DNA of 64,000 nucleotides from Paenarthrobacter sp. GOM3 (lineage in GTDB: Bacteria; Actinomycetota; Actinomycetes; Actinomycetales; Micrococcaceae), in NCBI RefSeq assembly GCF_018215265.2, contig NZ_CP136562.1, forward strand, positions 4,154,001 to 4,218,000. The letters run 5' to 3'. Made by a program: the position numbers and the translations under genes. Each line of letters begins with the position of its first letter. The first letter of the stretch is position 1. Below the pieces are notes generated by a model. That model did not search any database. It saw only the letters and a program-made list of their open reading frames with translations, and had not been told where the DNA came from. Shown here in pieces: positions 35,636 to 43,849 of the stretch.

Positions 35636-36405
35636 GTCACAACTCCCAACGGTCCGTAGTCCGCATGAACGGTATCCCCTTTGTACACCCACAGAGGCCT
35701 GGTAAACGAGCCCGCCAGGATGATATCTCCGGCCTTCATCGAATCACCGTGCGCGGCGATCTTGTTGGCCAGCCAGTGCACGCCGTTTGCCGGGTGGTCC
35801 AGCACTCCAGCAGCGACCCCGGTCTCTTCCACGGTCTGGTTTTTGTACAGGATCGCGGACACCCAGCGGAGGTCGACGGCGTCGGGACGCACCGGCCGTC
35901 CGCCGACCACCATCGCACCCATGGCGGCGTTGTCAGAGATGGTGTCCACGATGGTCCGGCCCTCCATTTCGATCCTGGAGTCCAGGATTTCGAGGGCCGG
36001 AACCACGTAGTCGGTGGCGTTGAGGACGTCGAAGATGGTGCAGCCCGGCCCCTTTAGCGCGGACTTGAGGACAAAGGCCAGTTCCACCTCCACCCGGGGG
36101 TGCGTGTACTGGTCCCATTCCACGGAGCACCCGGTTTCGAGGACCATGTCATCGAAAATGGCGCCGTAGTCCGGTTCGGTGATACCTGTGGCGGCCTGCA
36201 TGGCTTTGGACGTGAGGCCGATCTTCCGCCCCACCAACGTCCGTCCGGCTTCCTCGTTCCGCTGGCGCCACAACTGCTGCACAGCGTAGGAATCCTCCAC
36301 CGTCATCTCCGGGTAGCGGGCGGTCAGGCGCGGCACCGGTTTGCGGTTGCGGTTCGCCTCGAGGAGTTCGTCGGCAATGGCTTCGATCGTCTTCGCGTCC
36401 ATCAT
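35620..36405 (-). CDS. hpaH: 2-oxo-hept-4-ene-1,7-dioate hydratase
   Basis: 261 residues of the FAH/hydratase fold. The sequence RKIGLTSKAMQAATGITEPDYGAIFDDM and RVEVELAFVLKSALKGPG are hallmarks of HpaH/MhpD hydratases, as is the late DYGPLGVVTC. It hydrates the unsaturated oxo acid before the aldolase step. It ends 16 bases inside the hpaI gene and starts three bases before the hpaD stop. Confidence 0.92.
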   Translation of the reverse strand: MMDAKTIEAIADELLEANRNRKPVPRLTARYPEMTVEDSYAVQQLWRQRNEEAGRTLVGRKIGLTSKAMQAATGITEPDYGAIFDDMVLETGCSVEWDQYTHPRVEVELAFVLKSALKGPGCTIFDVLNATDYVVPALEILDSRIEMEGRTIVDTISDNAAMGAMVVGGRPVRPDAVDLRWVSAILYKNQTVEETGVAAGVLDHPANGVHWLANKIAAHGDSMKAGDIILAGSFTRPLWVYKGDTVHADYGPLGVVTCHFS

Positions 36406-36408
36406 GGC

Positions 36409-37506
36409 TTAGACCTGCGCCCCCAGTTTGAAGCCTTCAGCTGCCTCGCCGGGGGCGCCTTCGGGGCGGGTGTAGGAGAAGCCGTCGGCGCCGACGGTGA
36501 CGGCCATTTCGGACTTGTCTTCGCGTTCGATGATGGGCTGCGGGTTGCCGTCGAGGTCCAGGACCAGGGAGGCCTCGGTGTACCAGGAAGGGACCACGGG
36601 GTTGCCCCACCAGTCGCGGCGCTGGTTGTCGTGGACGTCCCAGGTGACGGTGGGGTTGTCCGGGTCGCCGGTGTAGTAGTCCTGGGTGTAGATCTCCACG
36701 CGGTGGCCGTCCGGGTCAAGGATGTACAGGTAGAAGGCGTTGGACACGCCGTGCCGTCCGGGGCCGCGTTCGATCCGGTCGCTGATGCGCAGGGCGCCCA
36801 TCTTGTCGCAGATCTGGATGATGTTGTGCTTCTCGTGGGTGGAGAACGCGATGTGGTGCAGGCGCGGGCCGTTGCCGCCGGTAAGGGCGGTGTCGTGCAC
36901 TGTCTGCTTGCGGTGCATCCACGCCGCGTACGTGACGCCGTCGGAATCCTTGATGTCCTCGGAGACACGGAAGCCAAGGTCTTCGAGGTACTTCCGGCCG
37001 CGCGGGACGTCCGGGGTGACCTGGTTGAAGTGGTCAAGGCGGACCAGTTCACCGGCGGAGTAGAGGTCGTAGCGCTGGGTGAGGCGTTCGACGTGCTCCA
37101 CGTCGTAGAAGAACTCGTAGGGGAAGCCCAGCGGGTCCTCCACGCGCACAGAGTCGCCGACGCCCTTGGTGAAGCCTTCCTTGCGGCGCTCCACCCGGCA
37201 GCCGAGTTCGCGGTAGTAGGCCTCGGCGGCGTCCACTTCGGCCGGGGACTTCACGCGGTACGCGAAGGCGGCGGCTGCGGCGACCGGTCCCTTGCGGAGG
37301 ACCAGGTTGTGGTGGATGAACTCCTCGAAGGAGCGCAGGTAGATGGTGTTCTCGTCTTCCTCGGTAACGTGCAGGCCCAGGAGGTCCACGTAGAACGCGC
37401 GGGACTTGGCCAGGTCCGTGACCACGAGTTCCAGGTAGGCGCAGCGGACGATGTCCGGAGCGGGGACCGTGGGGGTGGGAATGGGGCCGGTGAAGGGGTT
37501 GCTCAT
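36409..37506 (-). CDS. hpaD: homoprotocatechuate 2,3-dioxygenase, MndD type
   Basis: 365 residues from ATG 37506. It has two vicinal-oxygen-chelate modules, the second catalytic. The ligands expected from the known Arthrobacter MndD and Brevibacterium structures are H159, H218 and E271, at a constant offset of four from the reference H155, H214 and E267. It inserts both oxygen atoms of O2 next to the catechol ring. Its metal may be manganese, as in MndD, but the sequence alone does not decide between Mn and Fe. Confidence 0.95.
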   Translation of the reverse strand: MSNPFTGPIPTPTVPAPDIVRCAYLELVVTDLAKSRAFYVDLLGLHVTEEDENTIYLRSFEEFIHHNLVLRKGPVAAAAAFAYRVKSPAEVDAAEAYYRELGCRVERRKEGFTKGVGDSVRVEDPLGFPYEFFYDVEHVERLTQRYDLYSAGELVRLDHFNQVTPDVPRGRKYLEDLGFRVSEDIKDSDGVTYAAWMHRKQTVHDTALTGGNGPRLHHIAFSTHEKHNIIQICDKMGALRISDRIERGPGRHGVSNAFYLYILDPDGHRVEIYTQDYYTGDPDNPTVTWDVHDNQRRDWWGNPVVPSWYTEASLVLDLDGNPQPIIEREDKSEMAVTVGADGFSYTRPEGAPGEAAEGFKLGAQV

Positions 37507-37534
37507 GATGGTCTCTCTTCGTTGAAAGGGGGTA

Positions 37535-39046
37535 CTAGGCGCCAAATTTGGGCGTGTGGACTGAGCCGAGGGTGATGTGCACGGCTTGCTGGTCGGTGTA
37601 GAAGTCGATGGAGCGGTAGCCGCCCTCGTGGCCCAGGCCGGAAGCCTTGACGCCACCGAACGGGGTGCGGAGGTCGCGGACGTTGTGGCTGTTGAGCCAC
37701 ACCATGCCGGCCTCGACGTTCTGGGAGAAGTTGTGGGCTCGGGTCAGGTTCTGGGTCCAGATGTAGGCCGCCAGGCCGTACTTGGTGTTGTTCGCCAAGG
37801 CCAGGGCTTCGTCGTCGTTCTCGAACGGTGTGATGGCCACAACGGGCCCGAAGATTTCCTCCTGGAAGATCCGCGCGTCAGGCGCGACGTCGGCAAACAC
37901 CGTGGGTGCGATGTAGTTGCCTTCGGGGAGGTGGTCGGGTCGGCCGCCGCCAGCCAGCAGGCGGCCTTCGGACTTGCCGATCTCCACGTACGATGCCACT
38001 TTTTCGTAGTGCTCAGGGTGGACCAATGCGCCCACCTGCGTCTTGGGATCGTGCGGATCGCCCACCACGATGTTCTTGGCGCGGGCGGCGTACTTTTCGC
38101 AGAATTCGTCGTAGATGGCGCGTTCAACCAGGATGCGTGAGCCGGCGGTGCAGCGTTCGCCGTTGAGGGAGAACACCCCGAACAGGGCCGAATCAATGGC
38201 CGCGTCCAGGTCCGCGTCAGCGAACACGACGCACGGGGACTTGCCGCCGAGCTCCATGGACAGGCCCTTCAGGTTGGCTGCGGCGTTCCGGAAGATGGTC
38301 TGGCCTGTGGTGGTCTCGCCGGTGAAGGAAATCAGCGGAACATCCGGGTGCTTGACCAGCGCGTCGCCGGCCTCTTCGCCCAGGCCGTTGACCAGGTTAA
38401 ACACGCCATCGGGCAGGCCGGCGTCCTTGAAAATTGTCGCCCAGAGCGACGCGGACAAAGGCGTAAACTCGGCCGGCTTCAGCACCACGGTGTTGCCGGT
38501 GGCCAACGCCGGGGCGAGCTTCCAGGACTCGAGCATGAACGGGGTGTTCCACGGGGTGATCAGGCCAGCGACGCCGATCGGCTTGCGGTTCACGTAGTTG
38601 ATCTGGGAACCCGGGACCTTCATGGCGTCGTCGAACTGGGCCACGATCAGGTCGGCGAAGAAGCGGAAGTTCTCGGCAGCGCGCAGTGCCTGCCCCTTGG
38701 CCTGGGTGATCGGCAGGCCGGTATCGAAGGTCTCCAGCTCCGCAAGCCGGGCTTCCTGCGCCTCCACTGCGTCGGCGATCTTGTTCAGCACGCGGGCACG
38801 TTCGCGCGGCTTCATCTTCGGCCACGGACCGTTCACGAACGCTTCGCGGGCGGCGGCGACGGCGAGGTCGATGTCTTCCTTCTGGCCAGCCGCGGCCGTG
38901 GCGTAGTTGCCGTTGGATACCGGGTCCAGAACGTCGAAGGTCTTCCCGGAGAGGGAGTCAACGAATTCGCCGTTGATGAAGTGCTGGATGTGCGTGGGCA
39001 GGTTCTCGGGGATGTAGTGCTTGTTGGTTTCTACTGAGGTCGTCAT
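37535..39046 (-). CDS. hpaE: 5-carboxymethyl-2-hydroxymuconate-6-semialdehyde dehydrogenase
   Basis: 503 residues from ATG 39046, which has an AAAGGA ribosome site. The aldehyde dehydrogenase core has ELGGKSPCVVFADADLD, the catalytic cysteine in FSLNGERCTAGSRI and the NAD site TPWNTPFMLESWKLAP. It oxidises the ring-cleavage semialdehyde. It is transcribed before hpaD, and a long hairpin lies just upstream of its start region, between it and the gntR gene. Confidence 0.93.
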   Translation of the reverse strand: MTTSVETNKHYIPENLPTHIQHFINGEFVDSLSGKTFDVLDPVSNGNYATAAAGQKEDIDLAVAAAREAFVNGPWPKMKPRERARVLNKIADAVEAQEARLAELETFDTGLPITQAKGQALRAAENFRFFADLIVAQFDDAMKVPGSQINYVNRKPIGVAGLITPWNTPFMLESWKLAPALATGNTVVLKPAEFTPLSASLWATIFKDAGLPDGVFNLVNGLGEEAGDALVKHPDVPLISFTGETTTGQTIFRNAAANLKGLSMELGGKSPCVVFADADLDAAIDSALFGVFSLNGERCTAGSRILVERAIYDEFCEKYAARAKNIVVGDPHDPKTQVGALVHPEHYEKVASYVEIGKSEGRLLAGGGRPDHLPEGNYIAPTVFADVAPDARIFQEEIFGPVVAITPFENDDEALALANNTKYGLAAYIWTQNLTRAHNFSQNVEAGMVWLNSHNVRDLRTPFGGVKASGLGHEGGYRSIDFYTDQQAVHITLGSVHTPKFGA

Positions 39047-39066
39047 CGTTGAAGTCCTTTCGATCA

Positions 39067-39127
39067 AACGCGGGGTCACTTACGGCCCATAAAGGGGACC
39101 AACATGGGCCGTAAGTGACCCCGCGTT
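39067..39127 (-). terminator. 24-bp perfect hairpin between gntR and hpaE
   Basis: The arms at 39067-39090 and 39104-39127 are exact complements (for example GGGGTCACTTACGGCCCAT) with a 13-base loop. It follows the gntR stop by five bases but precedes hpaE in the same direction. It could therefore terminate the regulator transcript, attenuate read-through or be a repeated intergenic element. A short T run follows it on the minus strand. Confidence 0.65.
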
Positions 39128-39131
39128 GCTT

Positions 39132-39785
39132 TTAAGTGGTGGTGGAGAGGTACGCCTCAAGGGTGGCGGCGCGGTGTTGGCGGGCTGCTTTTTCGATCGT
39201 GTCAGCGTCGGCTGCGGACTCGATGAGCTGCAGCAGCGCCTCATGTTCGCGCACGGATTCCTGGGCGCGGCCGGGGACGAAGCGGAACGTGGACGAGCGA
39301 AGGGACGCCAGCCGGTTCCAGCCCCGGTGGACGAGGTCAAGGATGTGCGGGTTGGGGCAGTGTTCGAACAGGATGCTGTGGAAATCCTGGTTCAGCGTAG
39401 TGAAGCGGACAGGGTCGAAGTGCTCCAGGCACTCGCGCATCTCCTCGTTCACGGCACGCGCCCGGGCGATCGCGACGGAATCAATCAGCGGCGCCGACAA
39501 CGCTGTGGCAGCACCTTCCACGATGCTCAGGGTTTGCATCGTGTACAGGTACTCGGTGGGGTCGATCCCGGACACCGTCGCGCCGACGTTCCGTTCGAAC
39601 TTCACCAGCCCTTCGGCCTCCAGGCGGCGAATCGCTTCGCGCACCGGAACGACGCTGAAGCCCAGGTCCTCGGCGATCTTCGCGAGCACCAGCCGGTAAC
39701 CCGGGGTGTAGATGCCCTCAACGATCCTGGCTTTGACGGCGTCATAGGCCTGCTGGGACTTACTTCCGACGGCGGTTTCAGTCAC
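39132..39785 (-). CDS. GntR family regulator, FCD/FadR type
   Basis: 217 residues from GTG 39785, with an AAGGAG ribosome site, overlapping the end of the fusion gene by eight bases. The winged helix AVKARIVEGIYTPG...SVVPVREAIRRLEAEGLV is followed by an all-helical FCD effector domain. It is the likely repressor of the homoprotocatechuate cluster and would respond to a pathway acid. A twelve-bp palindrome before the first gene is its probable operator. Confidence 0.9.
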   Translation of the reverse strand: MTETAVGSKSQQAYDAVKARIVEGIYTPGYRLVLAKIAEDLGFSVVPVREAIRRLEAEGLVKFERNVGATVSGIDPTEYLYTMQTLSIVEGAATALSAPLIDSVAIARARAVNEEMRECLEHFDPVRFTTLNQDFHSILFEHCPNPHILDLVHRGWNRLASLRSSTFRFVPGRAQESVREHEALLQLIESAADADTIEKAARQHRAATLEAYLSTTT

Positions 39786-41316
39786 CGGATGCTCCTTCCG
39801 GGCTTTGCTTCGCGGACCACTCGGCTGTGACCCACTTCGCGTACCGCGCCTGCCATTCCTTGTTCATGGGGTAGAGCCCATCAACGCTGTTGCCTTCCTG
39901 GACCATCTGGAAAATGAACGTCTCTTCCTTTTCCTGCTGGATGCAGTCGTCCACGAGCTCCTCCGCGATGGCCGGCGGGATGACCAGGATCCCGTCGGAG
40001 TCGGCCACGATGATGTCGCCGGGCTGGACAGTTGCGCCGCCACAGGCGATGGTGATGTCCGTATCCCAGGGAATGTGGCGGCGGCCCAGCACTGCAGGGT
40101 GCGGGTTAGCGAAGTAGGTGGGCATCTCCAGATCGGCCACAGCGGAGTAGTCGCGGACGCCGCCGTCGGTAATGATCGCCGCAGCACCGCGGACCTGGGC
40201 CCGCAGTGCGAGGATGTCCCCAACAGTGCCAGTCCCCTTCTCTCCCCGGGCTTCCATGACCAGGATTTCGCCTTCGTTGACGGAATCGATGGCGCGTTTC
40301 TGGGCGTTGAATCCGCCGCCGTGGGTCTTGAAGAGATCCTCCCGGTTGGGCACGTAGCGCAGGGTTCGCGCGAGGCCCACGACTTTGCGGTCCGGGCGCG
40401 TGGCCTGCAGGCCGTCGATACTCACGTTATTCAGGCCGCGTTTGCGCAGCTGCGAGGACAAAGTGGCTGTCGCGACGGACTCGAGTTTGGCCTTCAACTC
40501 CGGCGACAGGACATTCCCGGTGTCGGCATCAGCCTCGGCGGGGGCCAGTCCCGCAGCTTCCCGCGAGCCATACGCCTCTTCGCGCTGGGTGTCATCGGTC
40601 TTGGGCAGGGCACCAAAGTCCGCGAACGGCGTCGTGCCTTCCGTCACCTTGGTAACCAGGCGTCCGCTGCTGAAGTCACCGCCGGTGACTTCAATCTCGA
40701 CGACGTCTCCCGGCTGGGCGACCGACGCGCCGGCGGGGGTGCCGGTGAGGATGATGTCGCCTTCTTCGAGGGTGAGCAGCTGGGAGAGGTCCGCGACGAG
40801 CTGCGCAAACGGGAAGAGCAGGTCCTCGGTGGTGTCGTCCTGGACGAGGCGGTTGTTGTGCCAGGTCCGGATCCGCAGTGCAGCGGGGTCAACGGCGTCG
40901 GCCGGAATCAGCGCGGGACCGACGGGAGTGAAGCCGTCGCCGCCCTTGGACCGGACGTTGGAGCCCTTGTCCGCGTAGCGGAGGTCGTAGACACCGAGGT
41001 CGTTGGACGCGGTAACCCACTCGACGTGGCTCCAAGCGTCCTGCAGCCCTACCCGGCGGGCGGACTTGCCGATGACCAGGGCGATTTCGCCCTCGTAACC
41101 GAGCAGCTCGCAACCCGCCGGCCGCTCGACAGTGCCGGGGGCGCCGGCTGTGCCAAGCGCCAAGGACGATGAGGGCTTCAGGAAGTAGGAGGGCTGCTGC
41201 GGAGTGCGTCCTCGCTGGGCTGCGCGGCTGGGGTAGTTGATGTGGACGGCAATGACTTTGCGCGTCCGCGCCAGCATGTCCTGGTTGACTTCCTGGGTCC
41301 GGAACTCCAGCGTCAC
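39778..41316 (-). CDS. fusion of FAH-type isomerase/decarboxylase and RraA-like domain
   Basis: 512 residues from GTG 41316, with a GAAGAGGAGG ribosome site. Residues about 60-240 form an FAH domain with YEGEIALVIG metal ligands, KGGDGFTPVGPAL and GDIILTGTPAG. Residues about 290-490 form an RraA-like domain with GDILALRAQVRGAAAIITDGG and RD, the acid-arginine pair used by RraA-type aldolases and oxaloacetate decarboxylases. Classical HpaG has two FAH domains, so here RraA replaces one. It probably carries out the decarboxylation and isomerisation steps. It is the first gene of the cluster. Confidence 0.88.
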   Translation of the reverse strand: MTLEFRTQEVNQDMLARTRKVIAVHINYPSRAAQRGRTPQQPSYFLKPSSSLALGTAGAPGTVERPAGCELLGYEGEIALVIGKSARRVGLQDAWSHVEWVTASNDLGVYDLRYADKGSNVRSKGGDGFTPVGPALIPADAVDPAALRIRTWHNNRLVQDDTTEDLLFPFAQLVADLSQLLTLEEGDIILTGTPAGASVAQPGDVVEIEVTGGDFSSGRLVTKVTEGTTPFADFGALPKTDDTQREEAYGSREAAGLAPAEADADTGNVLSPELKAKLESVATATLSSQLRKRGLNNVSIDGLQATRPDRKVVGLARTLRYVPNREDLFKTHGGGFNAQKRAIDSVNEGEILVMEARGEKGTGTVGDILALRAQVRGAAAIITDGGVRDYSAVADLEMPTYFANPHPAVLGRRHIPWDTDITIACGGATVQPGDIIVADSDGILVIPPAIAEELVDDCIQQEKEETFIFQMVQEGNSVDGLYPMNKEWQARYAKWVTAEWSAKQSPEGASGD

Positions 41317-41352
41317 GGGGCCTCCTCTTCACTGAGCGTTATCAAGTACGAA

Positions 41353-41364
41353 ATCGTATACGAT
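41353..41364. promoter_or_regulatory. probable GntR operator of the homoprotocatechuate cluster
   Basis: ATCGTATACGAT is a perfect 12-bp palindrome 36 bases upstream of the first gene start. Such T-C-G-T/A-C-G-A palindromes are typical of FCD-type GntR proteins. The regulator is encoded as the second gene of the same cluster. Confidence 0.72.
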
Positions 41365-41494
41365 AACTATGACCCGTGATTCACAGCACGTCAACCCCTT
41401 GCCGAGGTCCAGCCGAGTTGGCATATGCAGCTAGGCGCGAGCGGAAGGACATGGCCCCTTACATCCTGTCGGTGGGCTCACGTAGGGTACCGAC

Positions 41495-42199
41495 ATGGAC
41501 ATCATCCTGGTACCTGGCTTCTGGTTGGACGCGTCATCCTGGGAGAAAGTGACGCCGCCGCTGGTGGCAGCAGGGCACACGGTTCATGCGCTCACGCTGC
41601 CCGGGCTGGAGTCGGTTGACGCCAGCCGCGCGGGGATAGGCCTACAAACACATATCGACGCCGTCGTCACCACAGTCGACGCCCTCGAAGGCAAGGTCAT
41701 CCTGGTAGGGCACTCAGGCGGCGGGGCAATCATTCATGGCGTCGCGGATGCCCTCCCGGACCGAGTGGCACGCGCCATCTACGTGGACAGCGGGCCGCTG
41801 GGTGAGGGCGGGGTCATCAATGACGAATTGCCGGACGACGGCGACGAAATCCCGCTGCCGCCATGGGAGGCCTTCGAAGACGAAGACCTCGTTGACCTCA
41901 CCGGCGAGCTGCGCGAGGCCTTCCGTGCCCGCGCGATTCCCCAGCCCAAAGGTGTTGCTTTCGATCAGCAACACCTCAAGGACGTGCGCCGCTATGACGT
42001 CCCCGCCACGATCATCGCCTGCGAGTTCCCCTCTTCGCTCCTCCAGGAGTGGATGGACGCCGGGCACCCGTTCACGGCGGAGCTCGCAAGGATCCGGAAG
42101 GTGGACTACATCGACCTGCCCACGGGGCACTGGCCACAGTTCACCAGGCCCAGGGAGCTGGGCGATGCAATCCTGTCGTCCGTAGAAGGCACCAACTAG
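41495..42199 (+). CDS. alpha/beta hydrolase
   Basis: 234 residues. The fold begins at MDIILVPGFWLDASSWEKV (oxyanion region), the nucleophile is in LVGHSGGGAI and the final histidine lies in LPTGHWPQFTRP. It could be an esterase, lactonase or haloperoxidase-like enzyme; the substrate is not evident. It is transcribed away from the homoprotocatechuate cluster. Its end overlaps the convergent YtxH-like gene by four bases. Confidence 0.87.
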   Translation: MDIILVPGFWLDASSWEKVTPPLVAAGHTVHALTLPGLESVDASRAGIGLQTHIDAVVTTVDALEGKVILVGHSGGGAIIHGVADALPDRVARAIYVDSGPLGEGGVINDELPDDGDEIPLPPWEAFEDEDLVDLTGELREAFRARAIPQPKGVAFDQQHLKDVRRYDVPATIIACEFPSSLLQEWMDAGHPFTAELARIRKVDYIDLPTGHWPQFTRPRELGDAILSSVEGTN

Positions 42200-42618
42200 G
42201 GGCGGGGCCGCGTATTCGTTGCGGGTCCCTCCGGTGCGGCGCCGCCCTCGTCTGTCCAGTCGCTGCCCGTAGTGTCATCCAACGCGGGATCCGATATGAC
42301 GTCCGACTTGACCGTGGGCACCGTAGTAACAGTGGGTTTGGAGCTGGAATCCTGGCCCGACTTTGGGGCGTTGATCCCCGGGAAAAGGGTCTCGGCCTTC
42401 TCGAGCAATTTCTTTCCGGCGTCGTAGAGGTTGTCCAGGATGTCCGGCACGGACTCTTGGACGGCCTCAGTAGCCTGGTGAACATTTTGCTGGACTTCGG
42501 GGTTATTCAGGACCTTCTCGGTGCCCCCGCGAAGCCGGCGGTACACCTCCGGCCAGGACTTGGATCCCCACACGTAGCCGACAGCCACGCCAACGGCGAA
42601 CAATGCCTTACCTTTCAC
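42196..42618 (-). CDS. YtxH-like small protein with N-terminal membrane anchor
   Basis: About 140 residues from GTG 42618, chosen because GGAAGGAG stands eight bases before it; GTG 42627 is the alternative. The sequence KALFAVGVAVGYVWGSKSWPEVYRRLRGG is a short membrane anchor with a YtxH-type turn. It is followed by an amphipathic helical part and a Thr/Ser/Pro-rich acidic tail. Relatives belong to general-stress sets. It opens the stress island of this window. Confidence 0.72.
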   Translation of the reverse strand: MKGKALFAVGVAVGYVWGSKSWPEVYRRLRGGTEKVLNNPEVQQNVHQATEAVQESVPDILDNLYDAGKKLLEKAETLFPGINAPKSGQDSSSKPTVTTVPTVKSDVISDPALDDTTGSDWTDEGGAAPEGPATNTRPRP

Positions 42619-42804
42619 AGCAATCACTCCTTCCGAGGTGTTTATCCTTCGACACTAGTCCGGCAGCCCACCCGCTGTCACGCACGCATTCTTCATGTAC
42701 TCGGTTAGTGAACATTTGCTGAATTTGAAGAAGCCACTAAACTCTTATGCCAAGCAGCGAAAATCCGCTCGCGGCAACCGCATCACACCCGAGGAGTGAA
42801 AACC

Positions 42805-42937
42805 ATGGGACTGGGCGACAGGATTAAAAACAGCACCGAAGAGGCAGCGGCAAACTGAGGAAAAAACGGGCGAATCGACCGGTGACAGGGAGCTTCAGGC
42901 AGAGGGCCAAGGGCTGGTGCCATATGCCGACAAATAG
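42805..42937 (+). pseudogene. frameshifted CsbD-like stress protein remnant
   Basis: From ATG 42805, with a GAGGAGTG ribosome site, the frame reads MGLGDRIKNSTEEAAAN and stops. The expected continuation KLRKK appears in a second frame. TGESTGDRELQAEGQG, a CsbD hallmark, appears in a third frame and runs to TAG at 42935-42937. Two single-base deletions, one near GCAGCGG and one in the run of six adenines, explain both shifts. The C-terminus is also short. Sequence error is the alternative. Confidence 0.7.
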
Positions 42938-43191
42938 ACAGGTTACTTGCTACTTGTCCCGGGAGCGGCTAGCGTTACAGGTGTAGCAGCAAGACCGACC
43001 CAATCGGCAGGAGTGCTTTATTGGCCGTCGTTAACAAATTCATCGGGGTTTCGTAACCGTTCCACTCCCCGCATTGAAAAGGGCCTTCAGGGGCCCCATT
43101 ATGGTGCCTGAACACTGGAACAGGCACCCGATGAACTGAACCTCTTCATAATGTTCATGGAATTTCCATCAACAAGAAAGAAGGAACAAAA
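42938..43191. other. non-coding stretch before the GlsB gene
   Basis: It probably contains the promoter of the GlsB gene; ribosome site AAGAAGGAAC lies just before 43192. I see no other gene here. A weak hairpin (GGGCC/GGCCC around 43081-43096) is visible. Confidence 0.4.
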
Positions 43192-43461
43192 ATGGGTTTC
43201 TTTGGTTTTCTATTGCTCGGTCTTTTGGCCGGCGCTATCGCTAAGCTTATTCTTCCCGGCCGCCAAGGTGGCGGCTGGCTGGTAACCCTCCTGCTGGGCG
43301 TCGTGGGCGCTCTGCTGGGTGGTTGGATCGGCGGCCTCATCTTCCACACGGGCCTGCAGGAATTCTTCTCCCTGACCACATGGCTGCTGGCCATTGGCGG
43401 ATCCATCATCGTCCTGCTGATTTGGGGCCTCGTCACCAACCGCAGGACCCACCATGGCTAA
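43192..43461 (+). CDS. GlsB/YeaQ/YmgE family stress membrane protein
   Basis: 89 residues with three hydrophobic segments: GFFGFLLLGLLAGAIAKLI, WLVTLLLGVVGALLGGWI and LLAIGGSIIVLLIWGLVT. The sequence LLAGAIAKLILPGRQGGGW is the family hallmark (transglycosylase-associated protein fold). Relatives rise in stress, but no biochemical role is proven. Its end overlaps the next gene by eight bases. Confidence 0.9.
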   Translation: MGFFGFLLLGLLAGAIAKLILPGRQGGGWLVTLLLGVVGALLGGWIGGLIFHTGLQEFFSLTTWLLAIGGSIIVLLIWGLVTNRRTHHG

Positions 43462-43714
43462 CAACCAGAATCGGGACGCCAACGGCGAGGAACTGGACGG
43501 CCAGTACGTTGAGGGTGACTACGGCGACGCCGGTGCTTCACCGGAAACCCTGAAGGACGACGCCGGCGGGGACTACACCGAAGGTGACTACGCCGAGAAG
43601 ACGGTCCCTTCAGCTGACGCCGAGCTTGATGAGCGCAACACGGAGGAGACCCCGAAGGATCGTCCGTTCTCATCCGAACCGGACGACGAAGCCTCGGGCT
43701 CCAGCCGACCGTAA
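43454..43714 (+). CDS. small acidic hydrophilic protein
   Basis: 86 residues, mostly Asp, Glu, Gly, Ser and Thr, with repeated GDY units (EGDYGDAGAS and EGDYAEKTV). It has no recognised domain and is probably disordered. It overlaps the GlsB gene and is followed by a strong terminator, so the two form an operon. It may act in desiccation or general stress (inference from its neighbours). Confidence 0.65.
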   Translation: MANNQNRDANGEELDGQYVEGDYGDAGASPETLKDDAGGDYTEGDYAEKTVPSADAELDERNTEETPKDRPFSSEPDDEASGSSRP

Positions 43715-43729
43715 CAACTGAACACAGCA

Positions 43730-43768
43730 AAGAACCCGGAGGACTGCGTTTGCAGCCTCCGGGTTCTT
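43730..43768 (+). terminator. strong hairpin terminator of the GlsB operon
   Basis: The outer arms AAGAACCCGGAGG and CCTCCGGGTTCTT (43730-43742 with 43756-43768) and an inner CTGC/GCAG stem make a long hairpin, followed by GCGTTT. Confidence 0.85.
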
Positions 43769-43849
43769 GCGTTTAAGGCGTCCTTGCGTTTACGGCGTCC
43801 TTGCGCATCGGGCTCCAGAAGGGGCCATGGCGTGCTGGGACCTGGCGCG

